Assembly: GCA_019417325.1 (NCBI GenBank)
Contig: DXVO01000034.1
Span: 1-64,000 of the forward strand
Reading direction: 5' to 3'
DNA length: 64,000 nt
Origin: Parabacteroides sp.
GTDB taxonomy: Bacteria; Bacteroidota; Bacteroidia; Bacteroidales; Tannerellaceae
The position numbers and the translations under genes were made by a program. The number at the start of each line of letters is the position of its first letter. The stretch's first letter is position 1. A model generated the notes under the pieces. The model saw only the letters and a program-made list of their open reading frames with translations. It did no database searches and had not been told where the DNA came from. This document shows, one piece after another, positions 56,786-64,000 of this stretch.

Positions 56786-57337
56786 ATGATTTGGCTTCAA
56801 TTATTATATGTATATCTGAAAATCGGAGTTTTTGGCTTTGGAGGAGGATATGCCATGCTCTCTCTGATACAATCAGACGTGGTAGACCGTTATCAATGGA
56901 TATCCCTCCAGGAATTTACGGACATTGTTGCAATTTCGCAGATGACACCGGGACCTATCGGTATCAATAGTGCAACTTATATCGGATACACGGCTATCCA
57001 TAATGCCGGATACTCTCCTGCTATCTCCATATTGGGCTCTGTTCTTACTACAGTTGCAGTCTGCCTGCCGTCTTTCCTCCTAGTATTGGCTATTTCTTAT
57101 GCTTTTGCAAAATTCAGGAATAATAAATATGTAGCTGCCGCTTTTTACGGGCTACGCCCAGCTACAGTCGGTTTGATTGCAGCCGCAGCTCTGTTACTGA
57201 TGAATAGTGAAAACTTCATCGATTACAAAAGCTTTCTCATTTTCGGAGCTGCATTTATCCTTACATGGAAATTCAAACTACATCCTATCCTGATGATTTT
57301 CCTCGCAGGATTCGCCGGAATACTCCTTTACTGGTAA
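56786..57337 (+). CDS. Chromate transporter (CHR family), half-size protein B
   Basis: 183 residues, polytopic. CHR signature FGFGGGYAMLSLIQSDVV, then FTDIVAISQMTPGPIGINSATYIGY with the PGP motif. Partner of the preceding gene, with which it presumably forms a heterodimer of inverted topology. Confidence 0.88.
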   Translation: MIWLQLLYVYLKIGVFGFGGGYAMLSLIQSDVVDRYQWISLQEFTDIVAISQMTPGPIGINSATYIGYTAIHNAGYSPAISILGSVLTTVAVCLPSFLLVLAISYAFAKFRNNKYVAAAFYGLRPATVGLIAAAALLLMNSENFIDYKSFLIFGAAFILTWKFKLHPILMIFLAGFAGILLYW

Positions 57338-57461
57338 ATCCTTCTGTCGGTTAAAATACACCATTCGTCGAGGAAAACCGGCTCTGTTTCTAATCCGGTT
57401 GGATACGCTTTGAATGAGTAGTAGTTTTGCTTCTGTAAAAAGATTGTAAAACGAAATTATT

Positions 57462-58778
57462 ATGAAACGTATCTATACAATTATCATTCTGTCGATGCTG
57501 CTGTTTCCTCTAACAATGAAGGCACAAGACACCACCGTATGGACACTTCGCTCCTGCCTGGATTATGCACTGGAACATAATATCCAGCTCAAAAAGAGCA
57601 AAATCACGCGATTATCCGGTCAGGAAGATACTGAACTGGCAAAAGCCCAGTTATTCCCGTCTCTTTCAGCTTCGGTAACACAGGGGTTTGTGAATTATCC
57701 CTCCAAAGAAGCTGTCAGTAACAACAGTTATTCCGGCAATTATAGTGTAAATGCCAACTGGAAATTATTTGATGGAAATAAACGTGTCAATGCTATCAAG
57801 CAACAAAAAATCCAGAACGAAGTTGATGAACTGAATGTAGAACAGAATGAAGACGATATCCAGGTTGCCATCGTACAAAATTATATGCAGGTGCTATACG
57901 CAACTGAGGCTGTCCGCATCAATAAAAATACGGTAGAAGTATCCGAAGCTCAATGTAACCGTGCTGCCGAATTACTAAAGGTCGGTTCAATCTCGAAAGT
58001 AGACCTCGCACAACTACAGAGCCAGCTCAGCACAGATAAATACCAGTTAGTAGTAGCACAAACCAATCTGGACAACTATAAACTGCAACTTAAACAATTA
58101 CTAGAACTTGATATTACCGAAGACATAAAAGTTGCCATACCGGAACTGACAGAGAAAGATGTGATGGTTCCCTTACCTGACAAACAAACGATTTACAATA
58201 CATCTCTGGCTGTTATGCCTCAGATAAGAAGTAGTCAGTTAAACATCGATATCGCCGAACTTGAAACCAAAAAGGCACGTGCGGGTTATTTACCATCCTT
58301 GTCCTTAAATGCCGGCATAGGAACCGGTCACCTGTCAGGTACAGATTATGCATTCGGCAGCCAGATTTGGAATAAGTTCAACGAAAGTATCGGCCTTACA
58401 TTAAGCATTCCGATCTTCAGCAACCGGGAAAATAAAACAGCATTAAATAAAGCCCGTTTGGCCGTAACGACAAGCCAACTTGAATTAATAAACAGCCAGA
58501 AAGAGCTGCTAAAAATAGTAGAAGGCATTTATCTGGATGCTACTTCTTCCCAGACACAATACACTTCTGCGACAGAGCGTCTCGATTATGTAAACCAGAG
58601 CTACAACCTCGTACAGGAGCAGTTTTTTCTCGGGTTAAAAAACACAGTGGAATTACTAACCGAGAAAAACAACTTGCTGACAGCCCAACAGGAAGAGTTA
58701 CAGTCCAAATATATGGCGATAATGAGTATACAACTATTAAATATATACCAAAAGAAACCTTTAGAGGGAAACTACTAA
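57462..58778 (+). CDS. TolC-family outer-membrane efflux protein
   Basis: 438 residues with a signal peptide (~1-22, ending LTMKAQ). Two OEP domains, each with long coiled-coil helices (~45-200 and ~240-430). Typical features: LRSCLDYALEHNIQLKKSK at the start, VNANWKLFDGNKR, KARAGYLPSLSLNAGIG. The outer-membrane channel for the MacA/MacB-type system encoded directly downstream. Confidence 0.92.
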   Translation: MKRIYTIIILSMLLFPLTMKAQDTTVWTLRSCLDYALEHNIQLKKSKITRLSGQEDTELAKAQLFPSLSASVTQGFVNYPSKEAVSNNSYSGNYSVNANWKLFDGNKRVNAIKQQKIQNEVDELNVEQNEDDIQVAIVQNYMQVLYATEAVRINKNTVEVSEAQCNRAAELLKVGSISKVDLAQLQSQLSTDKYQLVVAQTNLDNYKLQLKQLLELDITEDIKVAIPELTEKDVMVPLPDKQTIYNTSLAVMPQIRSSQLNIDIAELETKKARAGYLPSLSLNAGIGTGHLSGTDYAFGSQIWNKFNESIGLTLSIPIFSNRENKTALNKARLAVTTSQLELINSQKELLKIVEGIYLDATSSQTQYTSATERLDYVNQSYNLVQEQFFLGLKNTVELLTEKNNLLTAQQEELQSKYMAIMSIQLLNIYQKKPLEGNY

Positions 58779-58812
58779 TGAATTTATATTCACTCTCTTT
58801 TTGTCTAGCTCT

Positions 58813-58830
58813 CTCCGGATTATTCCGGAG
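58813..58830 (+). promoter_or_regulatory. Hairpin between tolC-like and macA-like genes
   Basis: CTCCGGA-TTAT-TCCGGAG, a perfect 7-bp stem in the 102-bp gap. Not followed by a T-run. May act as an mRNA processing or stability element. Confidence 0.4.
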
Positions 58831-58880
58831 AAGCTTTCAAGAAGGAAAAGTCTTCAACTGGAATAAAAAAGCATAACAAT

Positions 58881-60110
58881 ATGAAGAAAAAGCATCTAAT
58901 CATCGGAATTGTAGCCGTTGTAGTAATTGCAGGAGGTTTCTTCCTCTTATCCGGCAAGTCCTCCAAAGGAAGCATACGGCTTGAGACAGAAAAAGTAAGC
59001 CGGCATTCGATTTCCAATACAGTAACGGCAACGGGAACAGTAGAGCCTGTTACCGAAGTGGAAGTAGGTACCCAGGTATCCGGTATCATCGACAAATTAT
59101 ATGCAGATTACAATGATGTGGTGAAAGCGGGCCAGCTTATTGCAGAAATGGATAAAGTAAATCTAAAAGCTGAATTAGCTTCCGCACAGGCACAGCTGGC
59201 AAGCAGCAAGACCGAATTTGAATATCAGCAAAAGAATTATGCCAGAAACAAAGTACTTCACGAAAAACAACTGATAAGCGATTACGATTACGAAACGGCA
59301 ACCTACACCTACGAGAAAGCCAAAGCCGCTTACGACCAGGCACAAGCATCTATGGTAAAAGTAAACCGCAACCTTGAATATGCAACTATTACCAGCCCGA
59401 TAGACGGGGTTGTCATCAACCGTGCTGTAGAAGAAGGGCAAACAGTAGCTGCCGGTTTCGAAACCCCGACACTGTTTACTATTGCCGCCGATCTTACGCA
59501 AATGCAGGTGATTGCCGATGTGGATGAAGCAGATATAGGCAATGTTGAGGATGGACAACGTGTCAGCTTCACTGTAGATGCTTATCCCAATGATGTATTT
59601 GAAGGAAAAGTAAAACAAATTCGTTTGGGAGACAGCTCTTCTTCCAGCTCAAGTAGTTCAAGCACTTCTTCCAGCTCAACGGTTGTTACCTACGAGGTTG
59701 TCATTAGTGCCAACAATCCGGATTTAAAATTGAAACCCCGTTTAACAGCAAACGTTACCATCTATACGCTGGAACGTGAAAACGTACTTGTCGTTCCAAC
59801 CAAAGCACTGCGTTTCATTGCTGATGAAAGCATGTTGGCGCCAATCGGCTATACGGTAAAAAATGCATCAGAAGAGGCTCCATCCGGAAAACGCCTGATA
59901 TGGCAACGCATAGGGCAAACGCTGGAACCAAAACTCATCACTGTTGGTACAGCCAGCGGAAGTATGACAGAAGTAACGGATGGATTAAATGAAGGAGATG
60001 AAATTGTTGTAGACCTTGCATCCGCCCCCACAGAACAAGTAAAAAATAATGCGGAACAAAGTCCTTTCATGCCGACACCTCCGGGTGGAAATAAGAAGAA
60101 AAGTAAATAG
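58881..60110 (+). CDS. MacA/HlyD-type periplasmic adaptor subunit
   Basis: 409 residues, one N-terminal transmembrane helix (~5-24), lipoyl half-motif (GTVEPVTEVEVGTQVSGII), alpha-hairpin coiled coil (~85-145), second lipoyl half (ATITSPIDGVVINRAVEEGQ), then beta-barrel and membrane-proximal domains. A 15-residue Ser/Thr tract (~252-266, nucleotides ~59635-59680) with mixed codons interrupts the beta-barrel region. Links the MacB-like permease to the TolC-like channel. Confidence 0.92.
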   Translation: MKKKHLIIGIVAVVVIAGGFFLLSGKSSKGSIRLETEKVSRHSISNTVTATGTVEPVTEVEVGTQVSGIIDKLYADYNDVVKAGQLIAEMDKVNLKAELASAQAQLASSKTEFEYQQKNYARNKVLHEKQLISDYDYETATYTYEKAKAAYDQAQASMVKVNRNLEYATITSPIDGVVINRAVEEGQTVAAGFETPTLFTIAADLTQMQVIADVDEADIGNVEDGQRVSFTVDAYPNDVFEGKVKQIRLGDSSSSSSSSSSTSSSSTVVTYEVVISANNPDLKLKPRLTANVTIYTLERENVLVVPTKALRFIADESMLAPIGYTVKNASEEAPSGKRLIWQRIGQTLEPKLITVGTASGSMTEVTDGLNEGDEIVVDLASAPTEQVKNNAEQSPFMPTPPGGNKKKSK

Positions 60111-60133
60111 TAATCCGACTATTACCACTGAAT

Positions 60134-60874
60134 ATGAAAGAGATCATTAAATTAGATAATATCAAGCGTGATTTCCAGGTAGGAGAAGAAACGGTACATG
60201 CACTACGTGGTGTATCATTCACCATCTATGAGGGGGAATTCGTCACCATCATGGGAACCTCCGGTTCCGGAAAAAGTACGTTGCTGAATACGCTGGGCTG
60301 CCTTGACACTCCAACATCCGGAGAATATTACCTGGATGGAGTATCAGTCCGCACTATGGGAAAGAATGCCCGTGCTACTTTGCGCAACCGAAAGATCGGT
60401 TTCGTCTTCCAGAGTTACAACCTGCTACCGAAAACAACAGCAGTGGAGAATGTTGAATTACCATTGATGTATAATCCGTCATTTAGCGCTGCAGCCCGCA
60501 GGGAAAAAGCGACAAATGCATTGATTGCCGTAGGTCTTGGCGACCGATTAATGCATAAAAGTAACCAAATGTCAGGAGGACAAATGCAACGAGTTGCAAT
60601 TGCCCGCGCTCTGGTAAACGACCCGGCTGTTATCCTTGCCGATGAGGCAACCGGTAACCTTGATACCCGTACATCTTTTGAGATTCTGGTACTTTTCCAG
60701 AGACTCCATGCAGAAGGACGTACCATCATTTTCGTTACCCATAACCCGGAGATTGCCCAATACAGCAGTCGTAATATTACTCTACGCGACGGCCACGTAA
60801 TAACAGATACGGTAAACAACCAGATACTTGATGCAGCTGAAGCTTTGGCAAAGCTGCCCAAAAACGACGACTAA
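60134..60874 (+). CDS. MacB/LolD-type ABC transporter ATP-binding protein
   Basis: 246 residues. Walker A GTSGSGKST near residue 42, Q-loop FVFQSYNLLPKTT, signature SGGQMQRVAIARAL, Walker B VILADEATGNLD, H-loop VTHNPE. Separate ATPase, unlike E. coli MacB where it is fused to the permease. Powers the following permease. Confidence 0.95.
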   Translation: MKEIIKLDNIKRDFQVGEETVHALRGVSFTIYEGEFVTIMGTSGSGKSTLLNTLGCLDTPTSGEYYLDGVSVRTMGKNARATLRNRKIGFVFQSYNLLPKTTAVENVELPLMYNPSFSAAARREKATNALIAVGLGDRLMHKSNQMSGGQMQRVAIARALVNDPAVILADEATGNLDTRTSFEILVLFQRLHAEGRTIIFVTHNPEIAQYSSRNITLRDGHVITDTVNNQILDAAEALAKLPKNDD

Positions 60875-60889
60875 AGTAAGGAGTATATT

Positions 60890-62110
60890 ATGAATGGAAC
60901 GAACTTAATCAAAATAGCCCTTCGCGCACTTGCCAATAATAAGCTGCGCGGTTTCCTTACCATGCTTGGTATTATTATCGGAGTTGCCTCTGTAATCACG
61001 ATGCTTGCCATCGGCCAGGGCTCTAAGAAAAGCATACAGGCACAAATCAGTGAAATGGGCTCGAATATGATTATGATACATCCGGGAGGAGACATGCGGG
61101 GTGGTGTACGCCAGGATGCCTCATCCATGGAAACACTGAAATTAGAAGATTATCAAAACATTATGGATGAGACACGCTATATATCAGCAGTTTCTCCATC
61201 GGTAAACAGTAGTGGTCAGGCCATCTATGCCAATAACAATACCCCGACAACGGTATACGGAGTAAGTCCTGATTATCTGGATATACGCCGTTACAAAGTT
61301 CAGGATGGCGAAATGTTCGACGAACAGGAGATACAAACAGCCGCCAAGGTATGCGTAGTGGGAAAAACTGTTGTCGATAATCTTTTTACAAACGGAGAAA
61401 ACCCGGTAGGCAAAGTAATACGTTTCCAGAAACTGCCATTCCGCATCATTGGAGTACTGGAAAGCAAAGGATATAACAGTATGGGAATGGACCAGGACGA
61501 CCTAATATTAGCTCCATACACAACTATTCAAAAAAAGGTCCTGGCCATTACCCATCTGCAAAGCATTACCTGTTCGGCTCTCAAGGAAGAGTATACAGAC
61601 CAGGCCATTGACGAGATTACTGAAATACTTCGCCGCAACCACAAGTTGAAAGATAGCGATGATGACGACTTTACCATTCGTAGCCAGCAAGAGCTGAGTA
61701 CGATGTTAACAAGTACGACAGACATGATGACTGTGTTGTTGGCGGCTGTGGCGGGTATTTCACTCCTCGTTGGAGGTATCGGGATTATGAACATCATGTA
61801 CGTCAGTGTAACGGAACGTACCCGTGAAATCGGACTACGTATGAGTATCGGAGCAAAAGGAATCGACATCCTTGCCCAGTTCCTGATCGAATCCATTCTT
61901 ATTAGTGTGACCGGAGGGTTGATCGGTGTTATATTGGGAGTGGGAGCGGCATTAGTTGTCAACATTGTTGCGCATTTCCCCATATTTATCCAACCATGGA
62001 GCGTGTTCCTGTCATTCGCAGTATGTACCGTAACCGGAGTATTCTTTGGATGGTACCCCGCCAAAAAAGCTGCGCAACTTGATCCTATCGAAGCCATACG
62101 GTATGAATAA
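60890..62110 (+). CDS. MacB-type ABC transporter permease
   Basis: 406 residues with the MacB/FtsX layout: N-terminal transmembrane helix (~20-43, GFLTMLGIIIGVASVITML), large periplasmic domain (~45-275), and three C-terminal helices (~280-395) including SLLVGGIGIMNIMYVSVTER. Ends PIEAIRYE. With the ATPase, adaptor and TolC-like channel it forms a tripartite mechanotransmission exporter for drugs, peptides or lipids. Substrate not deducible. Confidence 0.94.
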   Translation: MNGTNLIKIALRALANNKLRGFLTMLGIIIGVASVITMLAIGQGSKKSIQAQISEMGSNMIMIHPGGDMRGGVRQDASSMETLKLEDYQNIMDETRYISAVSPSVNSSGQAIYANNNTPTTVYGVSPDYLDIRRYKVQDGEMFDEQEIQTAAKVCVVGKTVVDNLFTNGENPVGKVIRFQKLPFRIIGVLESKGYNSMGMDQDDLILAPYTTIQKKVLAITHLQSITCSALKEEYTDQAIDEITEILRRNHKLKDSDDDDFTIRSQQELSTMLTSTTDMMTVLLAAVAGISLLVGGIGIMNIMYVSVTERTREIGLRMSIGAKGIDILAQFLIESILISVTGGLIGVILGVGAALVVNIVAHFPIFIQPWSVFLSFAVCTVTGVFFGWYPAKKAAQLDPIEAIRYE

Positions 62111-62135
62111 CCAGTAATTTATTATCTTTGTAAAT

Positions 62136-63203
62136 ATGATGAAAAAAGAAACAATACAAACACGGATAGCTCCTCCCTTCAAAGGGATGGGCAGCCTTAT
62201 TCACATAGTGGCCTGGTGTATCCTGATCGGATTGCCGTTCTTTTTCACAGGACGGGAGTCGCAGGAACTTACTTTGGAGAGTTATTTGCGTTCAGTCATT
62301 GTTCCGCTTTCATTCATGCTTGTATTTTATGTAAATTACTTTTTGCTGGTGGAACGTTTCTTGTTTAGCCGTCATGGCTGGAAGTTCTTTCTCAGCAATG
62401 TTCTGTTAATTATAGCCGCCATGTTCTTTGTGCATTTCCTAATGCATCTGCTTCCGCCTCCAGTAGGGCATCATCCCAAAGTGGAACGCGAATGGCAGGA
62501 TATTGCAGGATTTTTTATTATCAATGCTTTTCTATACATGCTGGTAGCAGGACTTAGCGTAGCTATCCGCATGACAGGTAACTGGTATCAGACGGAATCG
62601 GTTCGTCAGGAATTAGAGAAGAGCCGCGCTGAAGCAGAACTACAGAATCTGAAAAGCCAACTGAATCCGCATTTCCTGTTTAATACGCTTAATAATATTT
62701 ACAGCCTGATTGCATTCAGTCCGGAACAGGCACAGGGTGCAGTGCATGATTTAAGCCGGCTACTCCGATATGTGTTGTATGATAGCAGCCAACCTTTTGT
62801 CCCACTGGAAAAAGAACTGGACTTTATCCGTAACTATGTAGAGTTGATGCGTATTCGCCTACCTCAACATGTCAAGCTGGAAACCGACATATCAGAAACT
62901 GTTCCAGGAACAAATGTCGCTCCCCTCCTTTTTATATCTCTTATCGAAAATGCGTTTAAACATGGAGTTAGTAATAGTAAACCGTCTTTCATCACCCTAA
63001 ATATATTCCAGAAAAAAGAACGTATCATTTGCACTATCAACAACAGCTATTTCCCTAAAGACAATGAACAGGATAAAAGCGGTTCCGGCATCGGATTACA
63101 GAATCTTGTCCGCCGCCTGGAATTACTGTATCCGTCACGCCATATATTCACCTACGGAGAAAAAGATGATGCCTATTCCTGTACATTGGAGATTTTACCT
63201 TAA
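62136..63203 (+). CDS. LytS-type membrane sensor histidine kinase
   Basis: 355 residues. Four transmembrane helices (~22-140), short coiled coil (~150-170), then the His_kinase domain (LNPHFLFNTLNNIYSLI, phosphoacceptor His179) and HATPase (PLLFISLIENAFKHGVSN, GSGIGLQNLVRRLELLY). It is the last gene of the efflux operon (26 bp after the permease), so exporter and sensor are probably linked functionally. Partner regulator follows 215 bp later. Confidence 0.93.
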   Translation: MMKKETIQTRIAPPFKGMGSLIHIVAWCILIGLPFFFTGRESQELTLESYLRSVIVPLSFMLVFYVNYFLLVERFLFSRHGWKFFLSNVLLIIAAMFFVHFLMHLLPPPVGHHPKVEREWQDIAGFFIINAFLYMLVAGLSVAIRMTGNWYQTESVRQELEKSRAEAELQNLKSQLNPHFLFNTLNNIYSLIAFSPEQAQGAVHDLSRLLRYVLYDSSQPFVPLEKELDFIRNYVELMRIRLPQHVKLETDISETVPGTNVAPLLFISLIENAFKHGVSNSKPSFITLNIFQKKERIICTINNSYFPKDNEQDKSGSGIGLQNLVRRLELLYPSRHIFTYGEKDDAYSCTLEILP

Positions 63204-63223
63204 ATCTTTTCAAAATTGTACGT

Positions 63224-63322
63224 AGTTTCAAAAAAATTCATGCTTTGAAACTAAAAGTTTCATTACGTTGAAACTAAAAGTTCCACCCGATGAAACAAAA
63301 AGTTTCAAGGCATGAAACTTCA
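63224..63322. repeat. TGAAACT/AGTTTCA palindrome array, copy 2
   Basis: TGAAACT/A at 63246, 63269, 63291 and 63313 (period 23, 22, 22), with AGTTTCA or AGTTCCA at 63224, 63256, 63279 and 63301, matching copy 1 (29981-30079) in order and spacing. AAAGTT cores start at 63254, 63277 and 63299. The array ends 64 bp before the putative -7 box of the LytTR regulator gene, a normal place for an activator site. Confidence 0.85.
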
Positions 63323-63385
63323 GCTACTCTTTTACAAACAAATTTCCCTACCTATCAAATGATAAAAAAAGCAGAGATTTTTATG

Positions 63386-63393
63386 TATCTTTG
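63386..63393 (+). promoter_or_regulatory. Promoter -7 element of the LytTR regulator gene
   Basis: TATCTTTG matches TAnnTTTG, 26 bp before the ATG, so the regulator is probably transcribed separately from its kinase. The -33 position lacks TTTG, as expected of an activated promoter. Confidence 0.6.
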
Positions 63394-63418
63394 TTTCTAC
63401 CCATTAATATTTCGGCAT

Positions 63419-64000
63419 ATGAAACTGACATGCTCAATTATAGACGATGAACCTCTGGCTATCAATTTATTGGAAAGCTATGTATATAAAACGCCCTTCT
63501 TGGAACTGAAAGGAACATACAATAGTGCTGTTAATGCTCTCGCCGCTCTTAATAGCGAACCGGTTGATTTACTCTTCCTGGATATACAAATGCCGGAACT
63601 AAGTGGAATGGAATTCTCTAAGATGCTGGAAACTGATACACGGATTATCTTCACCACTGCTTTCAGTCAATATGCTGTTGATAGTTATAAAGTAAACGCT
63701 CTGGATTATCTCTTGAAACCCATCAGTTTCTCAGAATTTCTGAAAGCAGCAAATAAAGCGGTACAGTGGTATGAATTAGCCCGGAATAAAAAAGAGACAC
63801 CGGAAAACAATGGAATAAGCCAGCCTTATCCATCTAAAGAGATAGAGTCCATATTTATTAAAACCGAATATAAACTCATGCAGGTGGAGTTGAAGAAAAT
63901 CCTTTATATTGAAGGGTTAAAAGACTATGTAAAAATATATGTGGAAGATGAACCCCGCCCTATACTTTCTCTGATGAGTATGAAAACAATGGAAGAAATG
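63419..64000 (+). CDS. LytTR-type response regulator (partial, runs off the window)
   Basis: 194 codons seen, 3' end missing. Receiver domain (~1-120) with acidic pocket CSIIDDEPLA, phosphoacceptor Asp55 in LLFLDIQMPELSG, Thr in IFTTAFSQYAVDSYK and Lys in YLLKPI. Then a linker and the start of a LytTR DNA-binding domain (IFIKTEYKLMQVELKKILYIEGLKDYVKIY). Cognate to the LytS-type kinase upstream. Starts at the ATG at 63419. Confidence 0.93.
   Translation, partial: MKLTCSIIDDEPLAINLLESYVYKTPFLELKGTYNSAVNALAALNSEPVDLLFLDIQMPELSGMEFSKMLETDTRIIFTTAFSQYAVDSYKVNALDYLLKPISFSEFLKAANKAVQWYELARNKKETPENNGISQPYPSKEIESIFIKTEYKLMQVELKKILYIEGLKDYVKIYVEDEPRPILSLMSMKTMEEM

Noticed and set aside
59635..59680. 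Simple-sequence phase-variation tract
   Set aside because: The serine run uses mixed codons rather than a homopolymer or short repeat, so slippage is unlikely.

Overview
The window looks like a chromosomal segment of a gut-type Bacteroidales bacterium, most likely Parabacteroides or a close relative. The genus is my inference from remembered gene content, not a search. Support for the order: Bacteroidetes promoters of the form TTTG-N19/20-TAnnTTTG (clear at 14821-14851, 21385-21415, 37844-37874 and 42366-42397), many lipoproteins with a Cys lipobox, a FimA/Mfa-type surface protein, a NigD-like lipoprotein, DUF4492-cydAB, a Na+-pumping oxaloacetate decarboxylase, and the parA-parB-DUF5683-mltD-rsh gene order. 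No prophage, conjugative element, IS element or CRISPR array was found. One tRNA (Pro) is present.

Layout. 1-7.2 kb: a small palindromic CGGAT-repeat element, a 1178-residue fimbrillin-like lipoprotein whose C-terminus resembles the variable lectin-like domain of diversity-generating retroelement targets, a Bvu_2165-type DNA-binding protein and a TonB-dependent receptor. 7.2-9.9 kb: four tandem ORF6N paralogs next to tRNA-Pro. 10.1-13.6 kb: the oadG-oadA-oadB Na+ pump. 13.7-21.3 kb (minus): aroB, a large GH2 lipoprotein, alaS. 21.4-23.3 kb: M23 peptidase, MerR regulator, DUF3127. 23.3-29.7 kb (minus): parA-parB-DUF5683-mltD and rsh (ppGpp). 30.3-33.0 kb: surE, lpxB, a NigD-like lipoprotein. 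33.1-35.3 kb: ECF sigma, likely anti-sigma, DUF4097 protein. 35.4-37.8 kb (minus): DUF1080 lipoprotein and Tat-exported Gfo/Idh/MocA oxidoreductase, probably a 3-keto-glycoside pair. 38.0-41.0 kb: DUF4492-cydA-cydB. 41.4-44.4 kb: rnz, then a methyltransferase broken by an in-frame TAA and coupled to an rsgA-family GTPase behind a structured leader. 44.6-46.7 kb (minus): nitronate monooxygenase family protein and a PstS-like protein. 47.0-50.9 kb: two TPR sensor kinases in tandem, the first of which has lost its phosphoacceptor His and ATP-binding boxes. 51.1-57.3 kb: acyltransferase, parE, coaD, S41 protease, two half-size chromate transporters. 57.5-63.2 kb: a TolC/MacA/MacB-type efflux operon ending in a LytS-type kinase, followed by its LytTR response regulator, cut by the window end.

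The most interesting non-coding signal is a ~100-bp array of TGAAACT/AGTTTCA palindromes with a 22-23 bp period. It occurs twice, nearly identical: in the parA/surE divergent region (29981-30079) and just upstream of the LytTR regulator (63224-63322). The period and the AAAGTT core resemble LytTR-type direct-repeat sites, which suggests an autoregulated operator with a second target 33 kb away; ParB binding or a dispersed extragenic repeat are alternatives.

Other points of note are the kinase/pseudokinase pair, the mosaic ORF6N array with duplicated flanks, the DGR-like variable domain and the nonsense-broken methyltransferase.
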